Source: Alphaproteobacteria bacterium CG11_big_fil_rev_8_21_14_0_20_39_49
GTDB taxonomy: Bacteria; Pseudomonadota; Alphaproteobacteria; Rickettsiales; UBA6187
Assembly: GCA_002787635.1 (NCBI GenBank)
Contig: PCXK01000015.1
Coordinates: 1-64,000, forward strand
Reading direction: 5' to 3'
DNA: 64,000 nucleotides
Shown: in pieces, positions 1-8,308 of the stretch
Layout of the letters: each line of letters opens with the position of its first letter
How positions within the stretch are numbered: position 1 is the first letter of the stretch
The notes under the pieces: generated by a model
The model's input: the letters and a program-made list of their open reading frames with translations, nothing else
Told to the model about the DNA's origin: nothing
Databases searched by the model: none
Made by a program: the position numbers and the translations under genes

Positions 1-346
<346 letters not shown>

Positions 347-473
347 TACATAAGTTGTTTTTTCGCATGTCGTATATAGTGTTAAGCTTGTATAGACTGT
401 CTGAAACTCTTACAAATCCCACAAATAATATCAAAACCTATTCACTTTTCTAAGTATTCAAGAGCTTGTTTAC

Positions 474-596
474 TTAGTCTGGTAGCAATAGCAAGTGTGA
501 ACCACCTGTTCCCATCTCGAACACAGAAGTGAAACCGCTTAGCGCCGATGGTACTGCATCTTAAGATGTGGAAGAGTAGGACACTGCCAGGCTTAG
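474..596 (+). rRNA. rrf: 5S ribosomal RNA
   Basis: The conserved 5S core is present (CCCATCTCGAACACAGAAGTG, then CCGATGGTACTGC and GAGTAGGACACTGCCAGGC). The ends TTAGTCTGG and CCAGGCTTA can pair as helix I. Ends are approximate, set from this pairing. The sequences just outside, AGCTTGTTTACTTAG and CTTAGTAAGCAAGCT, are nearly complementary and extend the stem, as expected for an rRNA processing stem. A second, partial copy of the 3' half lies near 1378-1454. Confidence 0.95.
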
Positions 597-613
597 TAAG
601 CAAGCTTTTTTGT
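592..613 (+). terminator. probable rRNA operon 3' stem and T-run
   Basis: CTTAGTAAGCAAGC followed by TTTTTT closes the 5S transcript. The upstream partner of the stem lies before the 5S gene (about 463-477), so this looks like a combined processing stem and terminator. A sequence nearly identical up to the T-run follows the 5S fragment at 1437-1456. Confidence 0.5.
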
Positions 614-671
614 TGAGTATTCTCTCTTTATTGCATATTATTACATAGTTTTAAATAATTATGGGATTTAT

Positions 672-1346
672 ATGTGCAAAAAGATATTTTTTATTTTAAT
701 TATGTTAATTCATAATGCAAGTGCTGAATCGGGTTCGTACTTTAAGAAAAATCCTGACATTAGAAATAATTCTGATCTAGAAATTTATTTTAAACATTTT
801 AAGGTCGGCTTTGTTCTTGAAGGGGACGAGTTCAAAAAAACTGATATTAATAATGATAATTTAATTTCAATTAATGAGTTTGTTCAAGAACAAAAAAATG
901 CTCACAAGTTATTTAACGATCCGAAATTTGAAAAAATCTTTGAATCTCAATATAAGCCAATGGATGAAGATGCTAATGGGGAAATAAGTAACCTAGAGTA
1001 TGTTAACTATAATAAAAAAATTCTTAAGAAGTATAATATTAATGAAAGCAATGATATTGAACAGATGTTTTCTGCAATCGATACAAATAAAGATATGATA
1101 CTGAGTAAACAGGAAATAAAAGAACATCATTCAATTGGACTGGATGTTATAAATAAAATGCTAAACAAAACTTCTGATAAAAAACAAAAGAAATTTATTA
1201 AAATCGATACAAATAAAGATAATCAACTTTCCGAACAAGAGGTTTGGGAATATAATGAAAACCTAAATAATTATTATAATTCTGAAGATGTATTAAATAG
1301 ACTGATTGAAAATAGTAATAAATTGAAAAAAGAATTTGGAAATTAG
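672..1346 (+). CDS. secreted protein with four EF-hand calcium-binding loops
   Basis: The 224-residue product has an N-terminal signal peptide (about residues 1-18, ending ASA) and four canonical 12-residue EF-hand loops at residues 58-69, 98-109, 137-148 and 179-190. Each begins with Asp and ends with Glu; examples are DTNKDMILSKQE and DTNKDNQLSEQE. This predicts calcium binding in the periplasm or outside the cell. It resembles calmodulin-like bacterial EF-hand proteins, but no specific function is recognised. The gene lies between the 5S gene and a partial 5S copy and is more AT-rich than neighbouring core genes, suggesting it arrived by recombination at the rRNA locus. The ATG at 672 gives the signal peptide; the ATG at 661 leads to an early stop. 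Confidence 0.85.
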   Translation: MCKKIFFILIMLIHNASAESGSYFKKNPDIRNNSDLEIYFKHFKVGFVLEGDEFKKTDINNDNLISINEFVQEQKNAHKLFNDPKFEKIFESQYKPMDEDANGEISNLEYVNYNKKILKKYNINESNDIEQMFSAIDTNKDMILSKQEIKEHHSIGLDVINKMLNKTSDKKQKKFIKIDTNKDNQLSEQEVWEYNENLNNYYNSEDVLNRLIENSNKLKKEFGN

Positions 1347-1377
1347 TGAGAATTAACATATCTGTTCCTCATAATAT

Positions 1378-1454
1378 TAAACCGCTTAGCACCGATGGTA
1401 CTGCATCTTAAGATGTGGAAGAGTAGGACACTGCCAAGCTTAGTAAGCAAGCTT
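1378..1454 (+). pseudogene. partial duplicate of the 5S rRNA 3' half
   Basis: From TAAACCGCTTAGC to AGTAAGCAAGCTTTT this repeats the 3' half of the 5S gene (about 532-610) with only a couple of mismatches (for example GCGCCG becomes GCACCG and CCAGGC becomes CCAAGC). The 5' half is missing. A weak further match (CTGTTCC near 1361) may mark a decayed continuation. It cannot fold as a full 5S RNA, so it is a relic of a duplication that now brackets the EF-hand gene. Confidence 0.9.
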
Positions 1455-1487
1455 TTACTTTTTTATAAATGTCTCCTTTCGCTACGC

Positions 1488-1606
1488 TCAATTGAGACGT
1501 AGCTCCGCTAGCTCATGGCTGACTTGTTTTAATGTTCCCTCTGCACTTTGGCTTTGCCAAATGCGAAAAAGAGAACGTGGCTTCGCCAGCTCATGGCTGT
1601 GTCATT
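1488..1606. repeat. pair of short imperfect direct repeats
   Basis: Two related blocks, GTAGCTCCGCTAGCTCATGGCTGA (about 1498-1521) and GTGGCTTCGCCAGCTCATGGCTGT (about 1576-1599), lie in the gap after the 5S fragment. No gene is seen in 1455-1604. The origin of the repeats is unknown. Confidence 0.5.
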
Positions 1607-2057
1607 AATTAATGTGATTATCGAAATCTGTTTTTGTAGTACTTAGTATATTACTTTTTAGTTCAATTAAGATTGTTTTTTTATCGTATTTATTAAGTAA
1701 TAGTTTTGATTTCCAATATATTTCTCTGTCGCCTTTCTTTATTTTATTGTTTTCTCTATATTCAATAACTATAATTTTTTTAAAGCTATTTTTTCTTATT
1801 AATTCATTTATATGTGGATCATTTCCTCCGTAACCAAATAGAAACAAAATATTAGTTTTTGCTAGAGCTACTTCGAACATGTTCCAATATTCTTTCAGAA
1901 GTGTACTTCTATTAATTATTTCTTTTTTAAAAGATGGGTCAGTAAGTACAAAATGGTTTCTATCTTTATTAGAAGTGCTTACAAAATTGTCAGTATGGTG
2001 TACATCTTTTCGTATTACATTTTCAATGTTGTCATTCGTTAAAAGCTTTTTGGGCAT
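1605..2057 (-). pseudogene. C-terminal remnant of a SIR2-like domain protein
   Basis: The frame encodes about 150 residues including a block NILFLFGYGGNDPHINELI, which resembles the conserved core of SIR2-like domains of the SIR2_2 type, where a hydrophobic strand leads into GYSxxDxxI. It is preceded by HFVLTDPSF, similar to the VLT-x-x-x-Y segment of those domains. The N-terminal NAD-binding region is absent. The frame starts inside the end of guaD. SIR2-like domains are common NAD-consuming effectors of anti-phage systems such as Thoeris and SIR2-HerA. This copy is probably a dead fragment. The family call rests on motif reading only. Confidence 0.5.
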
Positions 2058-2469
2058 CATCACGCATAATCTGAAATGTAGGTATGGCTCGCTTATTAGT
2101 CGGCAGTGGTATTTGCTCATAAATATGACTATCGTCAAAGCCTATATTCTTAGCATCGTCTTTTGTGTTGGCAAAATATATAGTATCAAGTCTTGACCAA
2201 TAAATTGCCGATAAACACATAGGGCAAGGCTCACATGAAGTGTATATCTCGCACCCCTTTAGACTGAAATCATCAAGTTTGGCACAAGCCTTGCGTATTG
2301 CCGTAATTTCAGCATGAGCCGTCGGGTCGTTAGAAGAGGTAACCTGATTCCAACCTTCTGCTATTATCTGACCGTCTTTAACAATTACAGCACCAAATGG
2401 TCCTCCTGCATTTTTACGCATCATTTCAATGGAAAGTTCAATAGAGCGTTGCATGAATTTATTTTTCAT
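2032..2469 (-). CDS. guaD: guanine deaminase (cytidine deaminase-like fold)
   Basis: The 145-residue protein carries the zinc-deaminase signature: HAE in NDPTAHAEITAIRKAC, and PCPMC in TSCEPCPMCLSAIYW. The blocks GGPFGAVIVKDG and GFDDSHIYEQI are typical of the GuaD branch rather than TadA. The enzyme converts guanine to xanthine and ammonia in purine salvage. It is slightly shorter at the C terminus than the usual 155-160 residues. The missing end coincides with the start of the SIR2-like remnant, so the 3' end may have been replaced by recombination. The catalytic core is intact. It is a single gene with no purine operon around it. Confidence 0.85.
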   Translation of the reverse strand: MKNKFMQRSIELSIEMMRKNAGGPFGAVIVKDGQIIAEGWNQVTSSNDPTAHAEITAIRKACAKLDDFSLKGCEIYTSCEPCPMCLSAIYWSRLDTIYFANTKDDAKNIGFDDSHIYEQIPLPTNKRAIPTFQIMRDDAQKAFNE

Positions 2470-2537
2470 AAATGACCTTATATAAAATAATATGGAATTA
2501 TATATTTAACTCGCCATTAAATAATTTTTTTTACCGA

Positions 2538-2611
2538 GTCATTCCAAACTTGATTTGGAATCCAAGAAAATAAACAATCACTTGGATACTATGGTCAAGC
2601 CATAGTATGAC
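2538..2611. repeat. dispersed palindromic element bounded by GTCAT/ATGAC
   Basis: Two nested hairpins (CATTCCAAACTTGATTTGGAATCC, and GGATACTATGGTCAAGCCATAGTATGAC) are flanked by GTCAT and ATGAC. The same architecture recurs near 9100, 12985, 18615, 22550, 30680, 49155 and 52547. It probably belongs to a mobile or transcribed intergenic palindrome family. Confidence 0.55.
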
Positions 2612-2680
2612 GCTAAAGGTGAGTAGTTAAGTATATAATTCCCTAATAATAATTCTTATCAAAAATTACGATGCCTATGC

Positions 2681-3250
2681 CTACTGCTTATAAAACTCAT
2701 AAGATGCAAGAAGGATTGCGGTGGCGTTTCCTAAGAAGAACGAATAGTATGTAAAGCGTATCCAGAAGAACTTATGCCTAAGCACGTTTCTGCTGATGTC
2801 ATAAATATCCTTTAAGCAAGCCTCGGTTAGAAGGGTTACGTCATTTACTACGGGTCTTATTTTCTCAAGATATTCATCTTCCGACATTGACCAGATATCA
2901 CCCCAGTGCAGTAAATTTGAACGATTAGGTTTATGGTCTTTTATTTTTTTCATTGTTCGTGAACGTGGATATATAGCAACAATCGAAAAAAACATCGTCC
3001 ACATAGCCGTAAAAATAACCCCGATAGCTCCAAGCAGAAACTGATCCTTTTGAATCCATGAAAGACCTATCGGAATGGTAATAGAATTAATAACAAGCAT
3101 AACCTGTGCCTTCTGGTCAATTAGCCTTATGGCATTATTTAGCTTATTAACAGTCGAGCTTAAAATCTGCCCACGGGCAAGACCCTCCCACCGCTTTTGG
3201 TTAGGGAAGTCTTCATTTGGCTCGCTTGTGGTTAAATCTTTCGTTTCCAT
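2681..3250 (-). CDS. two-segment membrane protein, possibly DUF5706/Pycsar-effector-like
   Basis: The 189-residue protein has a charged N terminus, a helix LNNAIRLIDQKAQVMLVINS leading into a pair of membrane segments (about residues 50-66 and 73-92), a cytoplasmic loop, and a last hydrophobic segment (about 166-183). The layout of a helix with D-x-KA just before a TM hairpin is like DUF5706 proteins, which include the PycTM effectors of Pycsar anti-phage signalling. No uridylate or cytidylate cyclase gene is in the window, so a Pycsar role is not supported by context. It could equally be an unrelated small membrane protein. Confidence 0.45.
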   Translation of the reverse strand: METKDLTTSEPNEDFPNQKRWEGLARGQILSSTVNKLNNAIRLIDQKAQVMLVINSITIPIGLSWIQKDQFLLGAIGVIFTAMWTMFFSIVAIYPRSRTMKKIKDHKPNRSNLLHWGDIWSMSEDEYLEKIRPVVNDVTLLTEACLKDIYDISRNVLRHKFFWIRFTYYSFFLGNATAILLASYEFYKQ

Positions 3251-3419
3251 ATCATTTTTGTTAATAAACCCATCTTATTCAAGCTACAAGTAAAATCTCA
3301 AACAGCCCTCGAAGAATTAACATTCCGTATCATGTTAAAACGTGCAAGTCTCAATACCATAATATCAAATATATTGAAAAATAATCATTATTAGTTTATT
3401 AAAAGTAATATAATAAAAT

Positions 3420-3580
3420 TAGGCATTGCTAACTAAAATTACTTAAGCTGTTGAGTCATTCCTGTGAAAATACGTATGTAAATTATAGGGTAATCTCCGG
3501 CAATTTGAACCGGATTACCCTATAATTTTGTTACACAAATTCGGGTAATGACGTAAAACTATTTTAGTTAGCAATGCCTA
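3420..3580. repeat. 161-bp nested palindromic element (family A, copy 1)
   Basis: Perfect 20-bp terminal inverted repeats, TAGGCATTGCTAACTAAAAT at 3420-3439 and its reverse complement at 3561-3580, enclose an inner palindrome centred on ATTATAGGGTAATC and GATTACCCTATAAT. No reading frame is evident. It fills most of the gap 3251-3614. Related copies lie at 6431-6552 and 38855-39025. It looks like a MITE or a Rickettsia-type palindromic element. Confidence 0.85.
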
Positions 3581-3614
3581 AAATCGTATCATGATGGTTT
3601 GTGAGGTGTTTTCT

Positions 3615-4241
3615 ATGGTTTATAAAGAAGATGGTAAAGTATGCTGCAATAGCATTCTTCTGGATGGTTTGTATGGTTTTCTAGGTAATGTAGTTTCGAC
3701 GATTTCGGGAAGTTATAATAGTAATAATAGCACGATGCTAAATAGCAGCAGCGAAATTTCTCTAGGTAAAATTAGCCCTTCATCGGAAGAGGGAGCGTAT
3801 ATACAAAATGCAGTTGAAGGAAGAATAATTACAGGAGTAGATGACACATTAGCACAAAGAGCATGGGAAGATAAATGTATTCAAAGCCTGTTTGAAAGCG
3901 GGTATAAAAATTCGGGAGGAATACCAATAGGACATAATAAAGGTAGTAGTTATATGTCGTATGTAGAAAAAAACTCTTTTGGAGGAAGTTCTTCTTCTTA
4001 TAGTGTCGGGTATTCCTATGCACAGGAAGAAAATATTGAAAGATACTTTGAAAATCACCATTTATTCGAAGAAAATTACCTAAAGAAAATAGAGTATGAA
4101 AATCTACCGCAAGAAAAAACATTATTTTGGAAGCAGCGTATGCAACGTGTCCATGACTATGAAGATGATAATAAGTCATGGGAGCAAAGATTAAACGACG
4201 GAGGAATAAAAAAATCGGATAGCTTTATCAGGTTTTGTTAA
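3615..4241 (+). CDS. hypothetical protein, Ser-rich with a C-terminal SWEQRL motif
   Basis: The product (208 residues from this start) is not recognised. I chose the ATG at 3615 because GAGGTG at 3603-3608 is a well-spaced ribosome site; an ATG at 3591 would add eight residues. The protein is rich in Ser, Gly and Asn in its first half and charged in its second half, with no clear signal peptide or membrane segment. Near the end it has KSWEQRLNDGG, similar to SFEERLKNN in the small protein at 9276. It sits directly next to palindromic element A. Function unknown; a secreted substrate is only a guess. Confidence 0.6.
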   Translation: MVYKEDGKVCCNSILLDGLYGFLGNVVSTISGSYNSNNSTMLNSSSEISLGKISPSSEEGAYIQNAVEGRIITGVDDTLAQRAWEDKCIQSLFESGYKNSGGIPIGHNKGSSYMSYVEKNSFGGSSSSYSVGYSYAQEENIERYFENHHLFEENYLKKIEYENLPQEKTLFWKQRMQRVHDYEDDNKSWEQRLNDGGIKKSDSFIRFC

Positions 4242-4319
4242 TAAATGATTTAATAATTGACTCCGTAACATGCAAATGTTAACAAATAACCAATAAGTAA
4301 TATTAATAAAGGTTAAGTT

Positions 4320-6110
4320 ATGACAGGTGTAATGTCGGTTTCTCCTATTTCTTTTTCATCAGATGATAATAATATAAATACGGCTAATTTAAACCAAAGC
4401 GGTAACGGTGTTACAACTGCAGTTATTGCCGGTGATTATTCTGTAAATGCGAATAGTTCTTTGTTGTCATCTTCAGCTTTAAACGTCGTTATTGATGTTT
4501 CCTCAGGGCAAGGAAGTTCAGATTATTTTCCGGCATCATCTATAAGTGTTGCCGTATCTGATGTCGGTTCATATATACAAGCTGGACAAATTTACAGTAT
4601 TGCCACCTCTGATGATGTGCCGACAAATACCGGAGTTATAGATGATTCATATATTCTTAGCTTTGTTCCAAGTGATAACCAAAATGGTACTTTAGGCACT
4701 ATAATGCTACCAATAGCATATGCTCCGGTTGCCGTTACAACTCAAAGTGTTGATGCGGGCAATAGCGGATTAATTACTTCTGCAATTACAGGAACAGTTT
4801 TATTACCAACAGACCCGACAAAAACAATAAACATAGGTGCTTCAGGAACTATAACGAATACAGGTACTATAGTTTCAACAACCGGTGGTTCTTCAGGGGG
4901 TATAACCGTAGATTCAGGCATTACAATAACCAATACAGGTACTATACAATCTACCGGTGATAATGGCGGTGCGATAAATTTAGGGGGCGGTACTCTAACT
5001 AATAACGGGACTATAGTTTCGTCAGGAGGAGGGGAAACAGTGGTAATCGGTTCTAATGGAGGAGTGATAACAAATAAGGGTACTCCTGTGATTGGTAGCG
5101 GCACTGTAACGCCTATTCCTACGTCAAATTATCCAATGACAATAACCAATACAGGTACAATATCCTCTGTTTCAGGCACGCCAATAACTATACATGCCGA
5201 TTCGGAAGTAACATTATATAATTTCGGTGTTATACGCTCACAAATAGATGTTCCTGCAATAGTGTATAATGATGAATCACATGGAAAAATAATAAACGGC
5301 GGCATTATTGATGCGGGAGTAAGAGTAGATAAGTCACATGAAGGTGACTACGTTCTTCATATAGGAGAGAGTGAGTCTATAATGATTTTCGGCGATCAGG
5401 ATATGGACTTTGATTTAAAAACCGGCGAAGCTTTTGGTGTTATCAGTTCGGGTACAAATTTTGTTCAGGGCAATTCGGGTACTGAAAATGACGATATAAT
5501 TGAAGGTAATGATACAGACCAAACTATGTTCGGCTTAGAAGGAGGTGACTGGATACTTGCTAAAGGCGGTAACGATATTGTTTACGCAGGCTCAGGTGAT
5601 GATTATGTATCAGGTGGATTAGGCAGTGATAAAATAGCAGGAGGCGAAGGTCGGGATTTCATCTTAGGTGGTGAAGGAAATGATACTTTAATCGGCGGCG
5701 AAGGCGATGATACTCTTGTATCTGGCGAAGGAAAGGATTTCCTTGTAGGAGGGCTTGGTAAAGATATTTTTGTATTTACCCGAAATGATTCGGTATCTTC
5801 AGATGAAGATGTCATACTGGATTTTGAACAGGGGGAAGATAAAATCAGCCTGATAGGTAATGTCGATTCCTTCGGAGACCTTACGGTATTAAGCAACAAT
5901 GGAAATACGGCTGTTTTTTCTACATCTGATGACGATGACTTTTTGTTGTACTTAAAAGGTGAGTACGACCTGACAGAGCAGGATTTTTATTTTGAAAGCG
6001 GTAATTCTCAGGCAGACAGTGTTAGTATCTCGGAGGACTCGCCTATTATATCCGTAGATACGAATACGGGTGTGATTGTAGATAGTCCTGAAATAGATTA
6101 CATATTATAA
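4320..6110 (+). CDS. RTX calcium-binding secreted protein with NTGTI-type beta repeats
   Basis: The 596-residue protein has no classical signal peptide. Residues about 170-310 hold repeats of the type TITNTGTI-x-S, which are typical of beta-helix adhesins and autotransporter passengers. Residues about 385-480 hold nine-residue RTX repeats of the GGxGxDxxx type, such as GGEGNDTLI and GGEGDDTLV, which bind calcium. They are followed by DVILDFEQGEDKISL, the usual cap after RTX blocks. RTX proteins are normally exported by type I secretion through a C-terminal signal. No type I secretion genes are nearby. The likely role is a surface or extracellular adhesin-like protein. Confidence 0.85.
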   Translation: MTGVMSVSPISFSSDDNNINTANLNQSGNGVTTAVIAGDYSVNANSSLLSSSALNVVIDVSSGQGSSDYFPASSISVAVSDVGSYIQAGQIYSIATSDDVPTNTGVIDDSYILSFVPSDNQNGTLGTIMLPIAYAPVAVTTQSVDAGNSGLITSAITGTVLLPTDPTKTINIGASGTITNTGTIVSTTGGSSGGITVDSGITITNTGTIQSTGDNGGAINLGGGTLTNNGTIVSSGGGETVVIGSNGGVITNKGTPVIGSGTVTPIPTSNYPMTITNTGTISSVSGTPITIHADSEVTLYNFGVIRSQIDVPAIVYNDESHGKIINGGIIDAGVRVDKSHEGDYVLHIGESESIMIFGDQDMDFDLKTGEAFGVISSGTNFVQGNSGTENDDIIEGNDTDQTMFGLEGGDWILAKGGNDIVYAGSGDDYVSGGLGSDKIAGGEGRDFILGGEGNDTLIGGEGDDTLVSGEGKDFLVGGLGKDIFVFTRNDSVSSDEDVILDFEQGEDKISLIGNVDSFGDLTVLSNNGNTAVFSTSDDDDFLLYLKGEYDLTEQDFYFESGNSQADSVSISEDSPIISVDTNTGVIVDSPEIDYIL

Positions 6111-6114
6111 AGGA

Positions 6115-6405
6115 TTACTTTTCCCGCAATTTCATAAAAAGCACTAAAGAAGTCAGGCAAAGAGTTACGGAATTTGCCAGAATAACAGGTATGCTGTTAA
6201 TCATAAATCCGTATATCAGCCACATAGATACGCCGACTGTAAACAGTACATACATACTTAAAGAAAGGTCTCTTGTGTTTCTAGTCTTGAATATCTTGAT
6301 TACCTGAGGGATAAAACTTCCCGTTGTACATGTGGCGGCGATAATGCCTATGATGTCTTCCAATGTGTTAACCGTATCTATAATGTTTTCATGATTATAT
6401 ATCAA
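6115..6405 (-). CDS. SemiSWEET-type sugar transporter (PQ-loop/MtN3 family)
   Basis: The 96-residue protein has three membrane segments and the PQ-loop motif SFIPQVIKIFKTRNTRDLS, followed by SMYVLFTVGVSMWLIYG. This is the triple-helix-bundle pattern of bacterial SemiSWEETs, which dimerise in the inner membrane and allow facilitated diffusion of sugars. The length fits the family (85-100 residues). It is convergent with the RTX gene, with only a few bases between the stops. Substrate cannot be predicted. Confidence 0.85.
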   Translation of the reverse strand: MIYNHENIIDTVNTLEDIIGIIAATCTTGSFIPQVIKIFKTRNTRDLSLSMYVLFTVGVSMWLIYGFMINSIPVILANSVTLCLTSLVLFMKLREK

Positions 6406-6430
6406 AATAATTCTTTTTATAGTAAATTCT

Positions 6431-6552
6431 GGCAGTGCTAACTAATATAGTTTTACGTCATTACCAGAATTTTGTGTAACAAAATTATAGGGTAATCCGT
6501 TAAATTGCCGGAGATTCCCCTATAATTTACTTACGTAAATTCGTGGAATGAC
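6431..6552. repeat. palindromic element family A, copy 2 (partly decayed)
   Basis: It starts with GGCAGTGCTAACTAATATAG and contains the family core (CATTACCAGAATTTTGTGTAAC, then AATTATAGGGTAATCCG and GATTCCCCTATAATTTAC). The right terminal repeat is missing. The gap 6406-6735 holds this element and no gene. Confidence 0.75.
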
Positions 6553-6735
6553 ATACATACCTAAAGTAAATTCAAAGTTACTATAAATCACAAAGTAACG
6601 ACCACGATTCCGGTGTGCTAGTTCTGTAGTTATATCCTTGTTTTTTAAAAATTTATTAGATTGATAATTTTGTTTTTAAGTGATATTGTCTTCGTCTTAA
6701 AGTTGATTAATATAAATGGATTTGTAATAAGCAAT

Positions 6736-7032
6736 ATGACTAAACCTATCAATAATAACCTAAGTGACAGCAGGTTGAGCGAAAAAACCGCAAGCACCGC
6801 AAGTATAAGTACAATGACCTCAAAAGACTCAAGTGGGGATTTTAAGTTTTCGGAAATTTTTGAAGAATTCAGAAAGTGTAATGAAAAACATAAAGATGAT
6901 GAGGGTAAACAAAGTTACGGTGCTTTAGTAGCAAGGCGTACAGCGGAAAATAATTCCAAAAGCCATCATACCGATGAGTGGACTAGTAAGACACTTGAAG
7001 ATGCCGGACATGGACGCTATAACGGTAAATAA
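6736..7032 (+). CDS. small hypothetical protein, polar and Ser/Thr-rich
   Basis: From ATG 6736 the product is 98 residues; a TTG at 6661 would add a hydrophobic leader of 25 residues, which is less likely but possible. The N-terminal half is a Ser/Thr-rich linker (TASTASISTMTSKDSS), the rest is charged, and the end is DAGHGRYNGK. No membrane segment or known domain is visible in the short form. It shares composition with the small proteins at 9276 and 40946 and the larger ones at 3615 and 54384. Function unknown. Confidence 0.5.
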   Translation: MTKPINNNLSDSRLSEKTASTASISTMTSKDSSGDFKFSEIFEEFRKCNEKHKDDEGKQSYGALVARRTAENNSKSHHTDEWTSKTLEDAGHGRYNGK

Positions 7033-7101
7033 TCCTTTATAACTTGCAAAAGGACAATTTTTTTACTATTAGTGATACATAATAAAAATTAAGGATATCT
7101 A

Positions 7102-8280
7102 ATGGAAAGAGAAGTTGTAATAACCGAGGCTATCAGAACGCCGATAGGTAATTTTAACGGTGGACTGGCGACCCTTCCTGCCAGCAAGCTAGGTGAAGAA
7201 GTTATAAAGAAGATTATTGCAAAGTCAGGCATCAACGCTGCCGATATATCGGAAGTTATAATGGGGCAGATACTAACTGCGGCATGCGGACAAAATCCTG
7301 CACGTCAGGCAGCTATAAATGCCGGTTTGCCGCAGGAAGTGCCGGCATGGACTATCAATCAGGTTTGCGGTTCAGGCTTGCGTACCGTTGCTTTAGCCGC
7401 ACAGGCAATAAGAGCCGGTGACTCGGAAATAGTTATAGCAGGCGGTCAGGAAAATATGAGTATTTCTACGCATGCAGGTTATTTACGTGGCGGCATAAAA
7501 ATGGGTGACGCTACTTTTACCGATACCATGATAAAAGACGGCTTATGGGACATATTCAATGATTACCATATGGGGCAAACTGCCGAAAATATCGCGGAAC
7601 AAATGAATATAGGTCGAGAAGAACAGGATAAATTTGCGGCTAATTCTCAAAATAAAGCCGAGCGGGCAATAAATAGCGGTAAGTTCGGTGATGAGATAAT
7701 CCCCGTTACCGTGCCTAACCGCAAGGGGGATATTATAGTTGATAAAGACGAGTTCCCAAGAAGCGGAGTTACTGCCGAATCATTGGGCGGCTTAAAGCCG
7801 GCTTTTAAAAAAGACGGAACGGTTACGGCAGGCAATGCCTCCGGGATAAATGACGGAGCGGCTGCCGTTTTAGTTATGAGCAAAGAAGAAGCACAAAAAC
7901 GTGGACTTAAAATACTTGCTACTATAAAATCATTTGCATCGGTGGGAGTTGATCCTAAAATAATGGGAACAGGTCCTATACCGGCTTCAAAAGCTGCTTT
8001 ATTAAAAGCGGGTTGGTCTGTCGATGAGCTTGACCTTATTGAGGCAAATGAAGCCTTTGCGGCTCAGGCTATTTGTGTAAATAAACAAATGGGTTGGGAC
8101 GAAAGTAAGGTAAATGTTAATGGCGGTGCTATTGCCCTTGGTCACCCTATAGGTGCGTCAGGTACAAGAATCCTTGTAACTTTGTTGCATGAGATGAACA
8201 GAGCCGATGCGAAAAAAGGCTTGGCTACATTATGTGTTGGAGGTGGCATGGGTGTTGCCATGTGCTTACAACGAGATTAA
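7102..8280 (+). CDS. phaA: acetyl-CoA acetyltransferase (thiolase)
   Basis: The 392-residue protein is a biosynthetic-type thiolase. It has the acyl-accepting Cys in [11 protein letters not shown], the GHPIGASG motif with the catalytic His, and the C-terminal Cys in TLCVGGGMG. It condenses two acetyl-CoA to acetoacetyl-CoA. The next gene is acetoacetyl-CoA reductase, 28 bp downstream, so the pair forms the first two steps towards polyhydroxybutyrate. No PHB synthase is in the window, so the product could also feed other 3-hydroxybutyryl-CoA uses. Confidence 0.93.
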   Translation: MEREVVITEAIRTPIGNFNGGLATLPASKLGEEVIKKIIAKSGINAADISEVIMGQILTAACGQNPARQAAINAGLPQEVPAWTINQVCGSGLRTVALAAQAIRAGDSEIVIAGGQENMSISTHAGYLRGGIKMGDATFTDTMIKDGLWDIFNDYHMGQTAENIAEQMNIGREEQDKFAANSQNKAERAINSGKFGDEIIPVTVPNRKGDIIVDKDEFPRSGVTAESLGGLKPAFKKDGTVTAGNASGINDGAAAVLVMSKEEAQKRGLKILATIKSFASVGVDPKIMGTGPIPASKAALLKAGWSVDELDLIEANEAFAAQAICVNKQMGWDESKVNVNGGAIALGHPIGASGTRILVTLLHEMNRADAKKGLATLCVGGGMGVAMCLQRD

Positions 8281-8308
8281 GCTAAAAAATCAAAAGGAGA
8301 GAATTTAC

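Noticed and set aside
1378-1454. A second functional 5S rRNA gene
   Set aside because: Only the 3' half is present, so it cannot fold as 5S RNA; reported as a partial copy.
4742-5104. Pro-rich open frame antisense to the RTX gene
   Set aside because: The Pro/Val pattern is the complement of the Gly/Thr repeats of the real gene.
5603-5899. Ser/Pro-rich open frame antisense to the RTX calcium repeats
   Set aside because: Same reason: it mirrors the GGxGxD repeats on the other strand.
8207-8308. Upstream extension of phaB
   Set aside because: It would overlap phaA in another frame; the ATG at 8309 has a strong ribosome site and gives the normal SDR start.
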